Assembly (NCBI GenBank): GCA_947184155.2
Contig: CAMXCT020002668.1
Coordinates: 334,001-398,000 of the forward strand
Length of the DNA stretch: 64,000 nt
Direction of reading: 5' to 3'
Source: Cladocopium goreaui
Lineage: Eukaryota > Sar > Dinophyceae > Suessiales > Symbiodiniaceae
Below the pieces are notes generated by a model. It saw only the letters and a list, made by a program, of their open reading frames with translations, made no database searches and was not told the origin of the DNA. The translations under genes and the position numbers were made by a program. Below, one piece after another: positions 53,201-64,000 of the stretch. The stretch's first letter is position 1. Each line of letters opens with the position of its first letter.

Positions 53201-54200
53201 TCCGAACAATTCGAACAAGGAAAGACTTGCCATATGAACATATATGAACTATGTATATAATAACTCATTTTTGAAAAACCAAACAAGGTATTGTTGGCAA
53301 ACTGTCAACATTCTTTCTTGCAGCTTTTTGCCTGATGCAGTGTTTGAGCCAACACCTCCGGGAACTGTGCAGTTTAAATCCATGTCCGCCTGACTTCAGT
53401 TTAGTTTTTGATCTGGTGCCAGCAACTCCTGAACATGCAAGCTTGGCTCAGTGTCCAGACTGAATATCTTTGCCAAGAACGGCTTGCCTAGAGACCATTT
53501 GCTTTGGCGGCCACTGGGGACTTTCACGACAATTGGAACAGAAGTTTTTTCTTGAGGCACGTGCAATCAAGTCACCGTTCTTGGCTGTGGGTGCGAAAGA
53601 CAGTCCGAACAGTTCGCACAAAGAAAGACTCGCCATATGAACTATATAATAACTCATTTTTAAAAAACCAAACAAGGTATTGTTGGCAAACTGTCAACAT
53701 TCTTTCTTGCAGCTTTTTGCCTGATGCAGTGTTTGAGCCAACACCTCCGGGAACTGTGCAGTTTAAATCCATGTCCGCCTGACTTCAGTTTAGTTTTTGA
53801 TCTGGTGCCAGCAACTCCTGAACATGCAAGCTTGGCTCAGTGTCCAGACTGAATATCTTTGCCAAGAACGGCTTGCCTAGAGACCATTTGCTTTGGCGGC
53901 CACTGGGGGCTTTCACGACAATTGGAACAGAAGTTTTTTCTTGAGGCACGTGCAATCAAGTCACCGTTCTTGCCTGTGCGTGCGAAAGACAGCCCGAACA
54001 ATTCGAACAAGGAAAGACTTGCCATATGAACTATATAATAACTCATTTTTAAAAAACCAAACGAGGCATTGGTGGCAAACCGTCAACATTCTTTCTTGCA
54101 GCTTTTTGCCTGATGCAGTGTTTGAGCCAACACCTCCGGGAACGGTGCAGTTTGAAACCATGTCCACCTGACTTTAGTCTGTCCTGGCAATTGACAGCAA
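50250..54200. repeat. Tandem array of ~361-406 bp units, ten copies
   Basis: GTGCCAGCAA recurs at 50,321, 50,712, 51,073, 51,434, 51,840, 52,218, 52,624, 53,013, 53,416 and 53,806; spacings are 391, 361, 361, 406, 378, 406, 389, 403 and 390 bp. A truncated unit ends near 54,200. Two 361 bp units are nearly identical. Two variants exist before the marker: CAGTTTAGTTTTTGAGATG and CAGTCTGTCCTGGC(C/A)ATTG(G/A)CCGTGATGA. Each unit holds an acceptor-like TTCTTTCTTGCAG. A plus frame of ~100 residues (LSQHLRERCSLKPCP.. to ..KERLAI) is open in several units and broken in others. Confidence 0.93.
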
Positions 54201-54548
54201 CTCCTAGCCTTTCTTGGCGCGCGGGGTCTGAGACAACTTGGAAGCGTTCGGCCGAAGGTTGAGCAGCACATGGGTATCCAGGGACACTTGGAACCAAATG
54301 AGCCCAGTGTTCTCCGTTCTTTTTGGGGGTTGTTCTTGGGTGAGAGTAGTTGGCGCTGAGGTCCAAAGGTTGGAGTTTGGAATCAGACTGAATGAGTTAC
54401 AACCTGATGCCGCATTATTTTCCCACGTTTCCCGGTGTTTCCTCCTCCTCCTCCTGCAATTGTTGGAGGTCTTCCGTTTGGTTGATTCATGATTGATAAA
54501 GGAGTACCCCAGGGCCTTGTAAATTCAACAACCAACGGGTAAATATAT

Positions 54549-54715
54549 CATATTATTATGGCTAAGGTAACATGAATTAACCGTTAAACCATCAATTAAC
54601 CAGCATTAGGCAGCATTAATCATCATTAACCATCATTGACAATCACAAACCATCATTAACTATCACTACCCATTACTAACATTTACTAACCATCATCTTC
54701 ACTCATTTTCCCTAT
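54549..54715. repeat. Degenerate ATTAACCATC repeat
   Basis: About twelve imperfect 11-12 bp units (CATTAACCATCA, CACTACCCATTA, CATTTACTAACC) in an intron-like AT-rich stretch. Confidence 0.75.
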
Positions 54716-54749
54716 CCTTTAAGCCCCCAATCTCTACTCCTTTCCCAGG

Positions 54750-54871
54750 CGAGCGACTCGACGAGTCCAGCGAGGTCCTGGCGGAGAGGGGGGATGCGCG
54801 ACGCGCCGGCGCCCTCAAAGAGAGGACACGGCGACCATCCAGGACCACCCAGGCACCCGGAAGAAAAAAGG
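54750..54871 (+). CDS. Possible GC-rich exon, unknown
   Basis: Between TTTCCCAG and AAAAAAG/GTTAGA the frame encodes GERLDESSEVLAERGDARRA followed by a basic KERTRRPSRTTQAPGRKK. GC content is far above the flanks and both splice signals are present. No family recognised. Confidence 0.4.
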
Positions 54872-55917
54872 TTAGAACAAATTCAGAATGACTTACTGCT
54901 GCGACTAGGGGATGTGAATGGGAATGGGATGGTTTTTTTCATGATAGTGATAAGATTTCCTCATTCCCCAGTCGCACCAGTAAGATGAATGAAGATGAAT
55001 GGATCCATTTAAGGGTTGAGTTTAAATCATCCGGACATGGATGAAGTATGAATGAAATATGAATGACATATAAACGGCATATGAATGAAGTGGTTGATTC
55101 ATGACGGATGGAAATGGCTGATGATTCATGCAATGGTTGATTTAGATGATTGGTTCTGGGCATGGCGCCATGGTTATACATGAAATGGGCGCTTTCTTCT
55201 GGCACCAGAAACCAGGTGAAACCTTCCGGTGGATGGTCAGAACCAAGCACGGAGAGGGTTTTTCATAACCAACATGATGCCAATATAATAGGAATGGATT
55301 TAGGCACCAAACCCTGAATAATTTACAGTACCCATAGTGATGGTCAAGAACTCATTGCTAGGGGTTGGACATGTCATGACATCGTTCAATCTTTGGCTCT
55401 CTGGCTATGAAAGTGGGAAACTGCAGCGCGCTCAGCTGCAATTAGTTTTTCTTGAGCCAGTTGGTATGGTCCTAGAAGTATGTTAAGTAGCTTCGCAGCG
55501 TGTCATCCTGACAATGCTAGGGCCAAAGTGAACAACCCTACAAGCAACTGGATAGCAAAAAAGTGAAGCTATACATCTTATTCAACAGGGTTTGAGTAAT
55601 GGACAGCTTCGTATCCACACTTCCCCTATCTTGGCCAGCCACCCAAAAAACTCAAAATAGCTTCAGCTGATCAAACAAATGTAAAAACCACTGATGCTCA
55701 AAGGTGCCTCTAGGTTGGAGACCTGTAAGCCAAGAGGTTTGCGCCGTGGGCTTCACCAAGAACAGACAATTATGCCTGCCTTGGGGCAATGTTTCTTGAT
55801 ATTAGTTGATCCATCATGCCTGGTTTTTTCTTTTCAGAGTTCGTCAGTGTCAAACGGGAATCCAACTGACAGCCCAAGACAAAGTTCATTTCTGCATTTT
55901 CTGGCAGATTTTCGATG

Positions 55918-57466
55918 CATGGATCTGAAACGAATGTTGAATTGAGGCGCCAATCATGTTGTGCAAACCGATTTCAGGAACACTCCATCGCGTATCTTTG
56001 ATCTTGGTTGATCTTGGTTGAAATGAAACAAGGAACCTGAACATATTTACTGCTGAACTTGAAACAATATGGAAACTCCGGGTTCAACATGTTCCCCCCC
56101 AAAAAAAATCCAATGAAACCCATTGTGCCATGGTTTCAAAGACCCGAGGCTGAGCCGCTCAGCCTTGGCCGTGCCGTTTCTACTGAGTTTTTCCGTGACC
56201 TTGCGACCCGACAGCACGCATGGCCTGGCCGTGCGGCTGTGGCAAGACTTGCGGCAGCGGATCCAGCAGTTGGAAGAAGGGCAGATGGTGGAGATCCTGG
56301 TAGATGCTATGATGGAAACAAACCGGGGAGATCTGGGTCTCGTGTTGTGATACATTTCGACCAAGAAAATCTTCAGTTTTCCAAAGGATGATCATGGGAA
56401 TCATGGTTGCTCATAATTTTTCACAGTTTTCGGCAAGGTGGCAATATTTTGTCGGCATTTGCCACTATTTTTTGGACAAACCTACAGATTGGGAGACAAT
56501 TTGAGCAAAGGGTGGATGAATTATGAGCTAGGAACATATGTTAGAGAGCAACTATCCCCACAACGAGCCTTTGTTATGCCGGGATGATATGGGCATGGCA
56601 CAAATTGCGGTCATTTCATCCAGACTTTATGGTTGAGTCTGCATGGGCCACTTGAGACCGCTCAATTGACTCTGCTGATCGTTTCGCAAAAATTGAGGTA
56701 CCCATAACCCAAAAGTTGCAGTCTGAATCATCTAAATGAGAAAAAACGATGATCGTCTTTTGTTGTACCCTCTTTTCAGAGATATGAGTCCATTCTTTTC
56801 GCCCAGCAATGACTTACTCCAAGGAGACTTTCACTTTCCTCTAGGCAAAGATGCGCCTCTGGTGTGATGAGACACTGCGTCAAAGAAAACGCAAGAAAAA
56901 CCACTTGCGGGTCGCTTTTCTGGCAGTTCTGACCATTGCTTTCTGACATAGAAGAACATGATACTGCAACCTTACCTTAGCTTTTTCCCTGGATTTGAAA
57001 CATATGTTACCAAGAGATTGGATCAGGAAACAATTCGCAAGTTGGTTTGGTGGATGTGGACCCAGCGAAGCAAGCATTCAGAATCCATATTCCAATGGAA
57101 TTTGGGAGCCATCCATGTTCTTTTTCAATTAGGAACGGCTCAACATTACACAGCACCAAAAACAGATGGGTCATGATGGGTCTATCGCCACTGATCATTG
57201 AATTGGCCTTAAGCCAAAAACATACGGTGGAAACCATGGGTTTTCCCACTTTTGAAGAGCAAATGTGAGGTTTTCCTGTGTTTTCCGATGGTTTCGGGCA
57301 GATTTTCCCTTGGTTTTCCTGTTGTTTCCCCTGGTTTTCTCATGGTTTTCCAAGGAAAAAGCCAGTTTCTTGGTGCAGGTTCGGTCGCTTCCGACCGCCT
57401 GAAGTCGAGGTGGCGGGGAGAGGGAAGACCTCTAAATGTGGATTGATACATCTCATTGCATACATA
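55918..57466 (+). repeat. Segmental duplication, copy B (empty site)
   Basis: Uninterrupted counterpart of 40,875-44,070. Includes the pre-integration sequence GGTTGAAATGAAACAAGGAA at 56,018. Flanks differ from copy A on both sides (left TTTTCGATG, right a TATG microsatellite), which sets the borders. Confidence 0.9.
56148..56350 (+). CDS. Coiled C-terminal exon, copy B
   Basis: Same protein block as at 42,745-42,943 with one residue change (SLTL to SVTL) and the same TGA. Being detached from the membrane exons it is either a partial gene duplicate or part of a second gene whose other exons lie elsewhere. Confidence 0.45.
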
Positions 57467-57690
57467 TCTATCTATGTATACGTATATATATAAATATGTA
57501 TATGTGTGTGTGTATGTATGTAATGTATGTATGTATGTATGTATGTATGTATGTATGTATGTATGTATGTATGTACGTACGTACGTACGTACGTATGTAT
57601 GTATGTATGTATGTATATATCTATACACATAGAATCATATATATATATGCGCACATATAAATAACTATATATATATATTAGCACTATATT
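57463..57690. repeat. (TATG)n/(TACG)n microsatellite
   Basis: GTAT units, with an inner run of self-complementary GTAC/CGTAC tetramers (57,573-57,596), then TA dinucleotides. It begins at the end of duplication copy B. Confidence 0.95.
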
Positions 57691-59770
57691 ATTATGCAGA
57701 TATGATGATATGATTCCATGCTACAAATATATGATATGTGTGTAGCTGCCCTTGCGTGCCTGTGCTGATTTGTACCGTACACAGAACCATCAAAAAAGGG
57801 TGGTCACAGGTTTTGCGGCAAAACGTGCGATGGAAAAACATGGCAGAGGACTTTGCCAATTGTGACCATGGTCAGTCTATTTGGTTATTTCTTAGTGGCA
57901 TCATTTTTTTTGCATATGCCTCTCACCCAAAAAAGCTTTTGTATTGACATTCGCGGTCGCGGCTTGGTGCTTGACTTCGCGCGTCCAACCGCAGACACTG
58001 TCCAGTGGCTTAGTTTCATCGATTAGTGTGCAATGACCGAAAAAGGCATGGATAAGCAGCTCAGTTGCAAGTGATGCAAGTGACTTTTTGCGGCATCACA
58101 CATGATACCTGTGATGACGTGTCTCTGGTGGGTCCCGGTATTTTTTTCGGGTGGTGAAGCAGCTAAAGTTGGCCTGATCTGTTGGAGGCTTCAATACTGA
58201 CCAAGGCGATTATGGCACAAATTGAAACTATGAGATGTGGGTGCACGCTATTTTGACATTTTGATAGGGAAAGTCATGAGAGATGGAAATTCGTTTTTCA
58301 GATCTGCTGCAATCCACAATAATTAACGTACTTCTGGTTCCCTCCAGGAAAGCATAGGGTTTTGGGCTTCGGACCAGTTTGAGTTGTGGGGTCCCGGAGG
58401 TGCTTAGAATCATTGGATCTACACCTGAAATCCAACGTGAACATTGATTGCATGGTGGACCCCCCTAAAAGTTTGGAACATGATTCATTGGAATTGTATA
58501 AAACACATATACAACACATATAAAACACATATAAATACAAAACTGGAGGTGAATATGACATGTAATTTTTTCCACCAGGATTTTTCTCAACTTGGGATGG
58601 GCCACAGCCCAGTCCTACTCAGGAATAATATGCTGCCAGCACATCGCGACTTGGCCATCTTGGGGCATCCATGGCACCACCGGGTTTTTTTCTGTTCGAA
58701 ACGGTGACGCTTCGGTCATGTTTCATGATTGAATCATGAATTAACCCGAAAACGATGTCGGAACGAAACATGGAAACATGGTCGAATTTCGACTTTTTTT
58801 GGCACCAACTTCAAGAACCAGGTAAACAGTAGGTTTCCCCTTGGATGCCGACGAGTCAATCTTCGTTTGAATTTTTGACGCCAGCACGAGAAATCATGCA
58901 TTCAAGATCTCTATTGTGGTCCACCAGCACGTACTTGGAATTTCCAAATTGCACTGAACATGTGAAAACGCTGCGAAGCCACTGGGAACGCTCTTTTGCA
59001 TTGTGATTCTAAACATACCCTCCGGCAATCGAACATGGCTGGAACATTTCCATTTGTAGATGAATCTCCCACTACAATGTATAGGAGATTTCCCAGCCTG
59101 CCATGTTTGATTACATCTGTTGCCAATTCGGCAACATGCAGTTCAATTTCCGCGTTGCGGACGGGCACTCTTTTTTGCTTGTTTGATTTGTACGCAAAGG
59201 TTCTGTTGGCGCTATTCCAACTCTCATTGGTCAATATGTCAAAGCCCGGATACTTTGATGAACATCTCAAAACAACCAGACTGAATCTAGCCTAGATGTT
59301 CACCTGGGAATTGTTTTGGTGTTCACTTTTGACCTACAGCTGTCTGTAGCCAAACTACTGTACTTATGATACTAGTCAAGAGTTTGGCCTACATGGTTTA
59401 TAAGATTTGGGTATATATATATATACATATAATCATATATATATATATACACATATATATATAGCTTATATGGCCCCCCCTATAGCAGCTGAAAGTTGGG
59501 GATACAACCAGATGCAGGAGAAAATCGCAGGAAACACCTGTAGCCAAAGCCATGGTTAACCACTCCGATGTGGGTTTGTCTGAGTATAGTGTACCCATGA
59601 TTTGGTCAATCATCACTTCCCTTCTGATATCTATTACTGTATATATGATATATTATTATATATAGTACATATATATATATACATATATATATTATATATA
59701 TATACATATATATATATTATACATATATATATATATTATACACATATATATATTATACATATATATATAT
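57691..59770. other. No gene recognised; AT microsatellites near 59.4 and 59.7 kb
   Basis: Two overlapping ORFs on opposite strands at 58.9-59.3 kb have no motif. TA/ATAT tracts at 59,410-59,465 and 59,645-59,780. Confidence 0.4.
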
Positions 59771-59845
59771 GTATATATGTAGCTATTGGGGGTGTAGCAT
59801 ATGTTCCAAGCCATATGTGTCGTGTCCGTCAAAGCCGTTTCTACC

Positions 59846-60010
59846 CAACGTTGGAGGATCCCAGGTCCCCACCATGGTGCCACCAAGGCCCGCGCCGACG
59901 GGGTTCCCGCGCCGGCGTGGCGGCAAGAACTCAGCCGAAGCCCAACCGGACGGAATCGCCCCTCGGCAGCGTCGGCACTGGGAATCGCTGGGATTGGAAA
60001 CGACGGGTTT
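59846..60010 (+). CDS. Possible GC-rich exon, basic protein
   Basis: A GC-rich island in AT-rich surroundings. The most coding-like frame gives VPPRPAPTGFPRRRGGKNSA and IAPRQRRHWESLGLETTG, but another plus frame is also open, so the frame is not settled. It may be a 5' exon of the CCCH zinc-finger gene 1.2 kb downstream. Confidence 0.35.
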
Positions 60011-61228
60011 TTTAATGTTGAGAAACCTGGGAATGGTTGGGAATGGTTGGTTTTTCAACGGAAACATGATGAAGAAGCTGGGGATTTACTATAGAATTCG
60101 CCTGGGAACTGAACACGTTTGACCAGTGAGATGAGAGCTGTAACAGTCAGAGTGGCATAGCCAGTGGAATGACATGCAATCCGTAGCACGGGGAAACCCA
60201 TCAAGTGGCCCAGATATCACTTGGGAAATCGTCTCAACTAGCCACGAATGCCCAAGCTGGGGGGATCAAACAGTCTGAAGGGCATTTTATGCCAACAAGC
60301 GGGTCATTTTCACTGATCCTTGGGATACTTTGGATCTGTTTAAGACATTTTAATACCAGTTTGGATTTCTTTAGTATCCATCGATTGTCCATCCAAGAAT
60401 CTGTGGATACTTTGGATCAACGTTTAAGAACCACTCCTTTCCCAGTCGCCCCCAGCGCGCGAGGCTTTTTTTTAAGACGTCGCTCGGAGTTACGCGGGCA
60501 ACGGGGTCCCTGGAAGAAAGACACATGGGGGGCATCCCATCACGTTAAATGCTATGACTAGCCTCTGGCAATCCATGGCTATGGAACACAATTTGTAATG
60601 ATTAAATATAGCAAATCAGATAAATCATCCACAAACAGCTCATTCTCCATGGCAATGTTCGATTACCAACGGCTAGTTGGAATTCTGATGGAGGAACTGC
60701 AAAAACAGCAGTAACCTATGCCATGCAAACGAGACCTGTGCCAATGCTGCCAATGCCAGGCAGAAAACAGCTCGTCAGCTAGTCTTGTTATGTCTTGAGA
60801 TCAAAAATCAGATAGTGTGGTAAACCCGCCATAAATGACCTCCAAATTCAACAGAAATGGGCGGAAAAAACCATCACCAAATGCCATAATGGTAGGTAAT
60901 CACTAAAAAGTGGGCGGAAACTATCATCCCCAGTCATGGTAGTTTTATGGCAGCCAGGATTTCCCACAGCCCGGATGCTGAGGAAGATTTGCGCCTTCTG
61001 GCTTGAGGCGGGTCTAGATGTCTATATAACCGTTAGTGCGTATAGTTAGTATACATGTGTATACATTAGCCTATGTGATCTATATAACATCTAACATCCA
61101 ACATCTACTGTAACATCTTACATCCGAAATCTATCATCCATAATCTATGAATCCATGATCTATATATCTATATCCATGTCTATATCTGCATCGGTATCTA
61201 TGTCTATCGGGGCCAAAGTAACAATTAC
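60011..61228. other. Intron-like stretch
   Basis: No motif-bearing exon. A GC-rich patch at 60,440-60,530 is open in one frame. Near 61,020-61,200 there are imperfect ATCTATAT/ACATC repeats. Confidence 0.35.
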
Positions 61229-61231
61229 AAG

Positions 61232-61304
61232 CCTGGCCCAGGGTCGATGCCTACGGGGAGCCGGCTGCAAATATGCGCATGGAGACAACGAGCCTGGCCC
61301 TCAG
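61232..61304 (+). CDS. CCCH zinc-finger protein, first finger exon
   Basis: Encodes LAQGRCLRGAGCKYAHGDNE up to CCTCAG/GTTAGA. The C-x5-C-x3-H half of a CCCH finger is present; the first Cys should come from the preceding exon, which I could not fix. CCCH fingers bind single-stranded, usually AU-rich RNA, so a role in mRNA control is likely. Confidence 0.65.
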
Positions 61305-61663
61305 GTTAGACAGGGAGCCTGGCTCATGGCCCCTGAAATTTGAGGGTCAATTTGGTCAATGATCATTTTCCGCATTTTTTTACATTGTTCTTTTTTTAAA
61401 CACCTGGCATTGATATTTTCTTGGCATCTGACGCCGTATCCCCACCGAAACGTAGACCCTGAGGCGCCATGAAGAGCCGGATCTCACCAAGACAGCCTTA
61501 TGTCGGAAGATGCTCAGTGGAGTCTCGTCGCAAAAAAATCCCCAATGGTATGCCATTAAGAATACCTTTGTTGGATCAATATAGGGAGTTATACTAACTG
61601 GATCTTGGTTGGTTTATTGTAACCCACCAAGAAAGGGATGGGATTCGGCAGGCTTTATGGCAG

Positions 61664-61794
61664 CCGGGGCCGGTAATTCCCATGGTTTTGGCTCTCCATG
61701 GTGAGCCGTGCTCAGGTGGGGAGTGCAAAGATCCCAAATGCACCTACGCCCACAACAGAGATGAGTTCCTGGGCAGATTGGGCAGCTGCAGCTG
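61664..61794 (+). CDS. CCCH zinc-finger protein, second finger exon
   Basis: Acceptor TTTATGGCAG ends at 61,663, in phase 0 with the first finger exon. Encodes LALHGEPCSGGECKDPKC followed by TYAHNRDEFLGRLGSCS. C-x4-C-x4-C-x3-H is a short CCCH variant. The donor AGCTG/GTAATT leaves two bases that join 62,454 in frame (codon for Trp). Confidence 0.75.
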
Positions 61795-62453
61795 GTAATT
61801 TTTAGCACAGAAAAATGTGATGTTTCTGTGGTTTTCTAAATGTTTAAATATGATGATGATGTTTGTTTCTATCCATCATATCTGCTATCATATCTGCTAT
61901 CATATCTGCAATCATATCTGCAATCATATCTGATATATCTACATCTACAGGAAAAAATAGAACATATATATACATATATATATACATATATATATATATA
62001 TATGTTTTTCAGTACCTCATGTCATGTCGTCTTGATCGTCCCAGGTTGAGAAGTACAGCAGATGTGTATAAGACGTCCATGTCTCCTGGCAGGGAAATCC
62101 ACAGGGATCCTTGAGCCATGAAGATGACGGGTGGTCCGAAAATGGGGTGTGGTGTTCCGAAAAAAGCACAGCAAAGAGTCGGTCATTTCCAATTTTGAGA
62201 GGGCAAATCCTGATTTCAGTAGCTTCAGGTGTACTTTTCACTTTGACAAACTTAGCTCAACGGGCTCTTGACCCATGTTGACCCATGTTGACATCCGTTG
62301 ACCCAAAAAACATCCTACACACCTGGATGTGGGTCAAAATGGAAGACCTAGGGGACCACAGATGTTAGTCTAGTTTAGTATTAACCATCCAATTATTGGG
62401 GTACCTAATTTTGACCCATACCCACCTGGCTCCTGGCTTCGCAGCAATCGCAG

Positions 62454-62538
62454 GTGCACCTTCTTCAAGTATGGCCGATGTCAGATGGGTTCCAGTTGCC
62501 GACATGCCCACTTCGAAAGCGAGCTGCGATCCCATAAG
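62454..62538 (+). CDS. CCCH zinc-finger protein, third finger exon
   Basis: Acceptor AATCGCAG. Encodes CTFFKYGRCQMGSSCRHAH, a textbook C-x7-C-x5-C-x3-H finger, then FESELRSHK and donor CATAAG/GTGGGC. Phase agrees with the second finger exon. Confidence 0.85.
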
Positions 62539-63367
62539 GTGGGCTGCCGCACCAGGGAACCAACAGAAAACAAGGAAGTTTCCAAGGCCTTCAAAGAAAG
62601 GGTGTGTTTAATATCTGTTTAATATACTTTAGTATTGGAGAAAAGGACTAATTGTGATTAATTCAATCCATTTTTTTTAACACCGAAGTCAAAAAGCCCA
62701 ACATTTTCGCTTCCACTTGGCCTGAGGAGATCCAGGCGCTTGATGTGTGCAAGCCGATCCACAGTGCAGAGGAGCTGGCCGCATGACTGACGTGGAAAAA
62801 CGTTGGAAGGTTGGGGCATGTGGACCAACATGGTGGGTACATGGGGGGATGCACAGTTAACACCATGGGTTTCAATACAGAATGATCGATTTTTGGATGA
62901 TTGGGGGTCCCATTTTTTTGGAAACTTCCATACGGGAGAGTCCGAACATGGGGCATCCAAATGGCAACCTCAGTGGATTTAGGGGTCCCCAATTTTCAAA
63001 CATGGACTGGTTGGGAAATGGTGGGAACCATTATGATTTAACCGACAAAACAGAGTACTAATTGCATTTCATTGGGGGTATTGGGCTATTCCTGAATATG
63101 TTTCCCAAATTCATTTGGGGTTGTTCAGAAAAGAGGGCATGGGACCCCGTGCAACGAAGGTTGGGGGGAAGACGATGTGGGTTGCACCCTATTCTTCGAA
63201 AATCCCAGATCTACAACATGGATTTGTTGAAGGGAACATATTATGTAGGAAATCATGCATCTGAATGTTGCTTGTATCAATATCTGTCAACATCTGCAAG
63301 TTTTGCATCGTTTTCCTGCAATTCAGGGATCTTGGTTCACAACTTCACCAGATTTGGGTGACAATCA

Positions 63368-63801
63368 TGAGCAGCGTGAAGACTAGGACCTTTTCCAGGC
63401 AGCCATTATCATCCATGGCATTTGTACTGGGAACACCAGTAATTTTTGTGTCCTTCACAGCGCAGAGGGTTTCGAATGTTTCGAATAAACATTTTAAAAC
63501 TATATGTGCACATAAAATGCTAAGCATATATTGTATATACATGTATATAATACATATTTTAAGTGCCTTGATGTGTCTTAGAATATTGCAATTGTTGGGA
63601 AACCAATGGTCTGTCTCACTTTGTGATGCTTCCTGCAAACCCGAGGAAGGCGACTCAGATGACGACTTTCTGAACGAGGTTGACACAAAGTGGGAAAGGG
63701 CAATCACCATGCCTCCAGCAATAGGAAACTTGGAAGCGATGACACGTTGCCCAGACATAGACTCTGAGGATGTTGTGTGCTCCCCAAATGCCTCGAGCTG
63801 A
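63368..63801 (+). CDS. Likely 3' exons of the CCCH gene
   Basis: A frame with VKTRTFSRQPLSSMAFVLGT (63,375-63,450) and, after an AT-rich interruption, EEGDSDDDFLNEVDTKWERA and IGNLEAMTRCPDIDSEDVVC to TGA 63,801. Both parts have better codon character than the AT-rich part between them, which is probably an intron in the same frame. Acidic C-terminus. Assignment to the zinc-finger gene is by position only. Confidence 0.45.
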
Positions 63802-64000
63802 TTGGCCATATCTGTACCTAACACCACTGAACGATACCTCCCAGTTGCTCAAGCTGTCAGCTTGGAGAAGTGAACACCAGCCAGGTTTTTTTGAATGACG
63901 GCTGACTAAGGACAGCAATTGCCGCAACAAAGTAGAGAGCGTTTGGGGCCCAGGGTTTCAGTATGTTTCAGTGCCCCTCTTGAGGGATTCCGATGGTTTA

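Noticed and set aside
50250..54200. CRISPR-like array
   Set aside because: Units are ~390 bp and similar over their whole length, with no short repeat/unique spacer pattern, and the genome is eukaryotic.

Overview
The window looks like nuclear DNA of a dinoflagellate, most likely Symbiodiniaceae-like. Four things point there. Coding sequence is scattered in short exons between long introns. Several exon pairs join in phase only if a GC donor is allowed next to normal GT donors. A relic of the dinoflagellate spliced leader (AGCC..TTGGCTCAAG) starts one inserted sequence. The large retroelement is of a DIRS-like type that I recognise from dinoflagellate predicted proteins. I see no rRNA, tRNA, CRISPR or bacterial operon structure. 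Exon boundaries are read by eye and are approximate unless I state that the phases agree.

Layout. 0.5-1.9 kb: 3' part of a polycystin/voltage-gated-type cation channel gene. 3.4-4.6 kb: a two-domain protein with HYD1-type ADP-ribosyltransferase signatures. 5.2-7.6 kb: a tandem array of ~342 bp units. 9.1-14.2 kb: membrane-protein exons that end in clear MBOAT/wax-synthase motifs, with a 1 kb tetranucleotide microsatellite and a small TIR element between them. 17-20 kb: isolated exon candidates, a foldback repeat and low-complexity tracts.

20.8-43 kb: one large gene for a receptor-like membrane protein (leucine-rich repeats, Cys-rich EGF/GCC2-like region, several membrane spans, terminal coiled region). 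Many of its splice junctions can be matched in phase. One intron (27,502-36,414) holds a ~7.2 kb DIRS-like retrotransposon between AT microsatellites. Later introns or flanks hold a small Ty1/copia-like LTR element (36,652-39,937) and a retroposed, spliced-leader-bearing cDNA (40,987-42,611).

The DIRS-like element carries small 5' ORFs, gag, a pol in which a cytosine-methyltransferase-like domain sits inside the RNase H domain, a 2A-like motif, and a tyrosine recombinase. Its middle ~5.2 kb is inverted relative to both ends, which splits gag and the recombinase, and several frameshifts are present, so this copy is dead. The cDNA insertion has a 15 bp target-site duplication, and a paralogous empty site lies at 56.0 kb inside a 1.5 kb segmental duplication (40.9-44.1 kb and 55.9-57.5 kb).

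44-50 kb: mostly anonymous sequence with dispersed short repeats, one of which shares its hairpin 3' tail with the retroposed cDNA. 50.3-54.2 kb: a second tandem array of ~360-406 bp units. 54.7-60 kb: exon candidates, the second copy of the segmental duplication and microsatellites. 61.2-63.8 kb: a gene with at least three CCCH zinc fingers.
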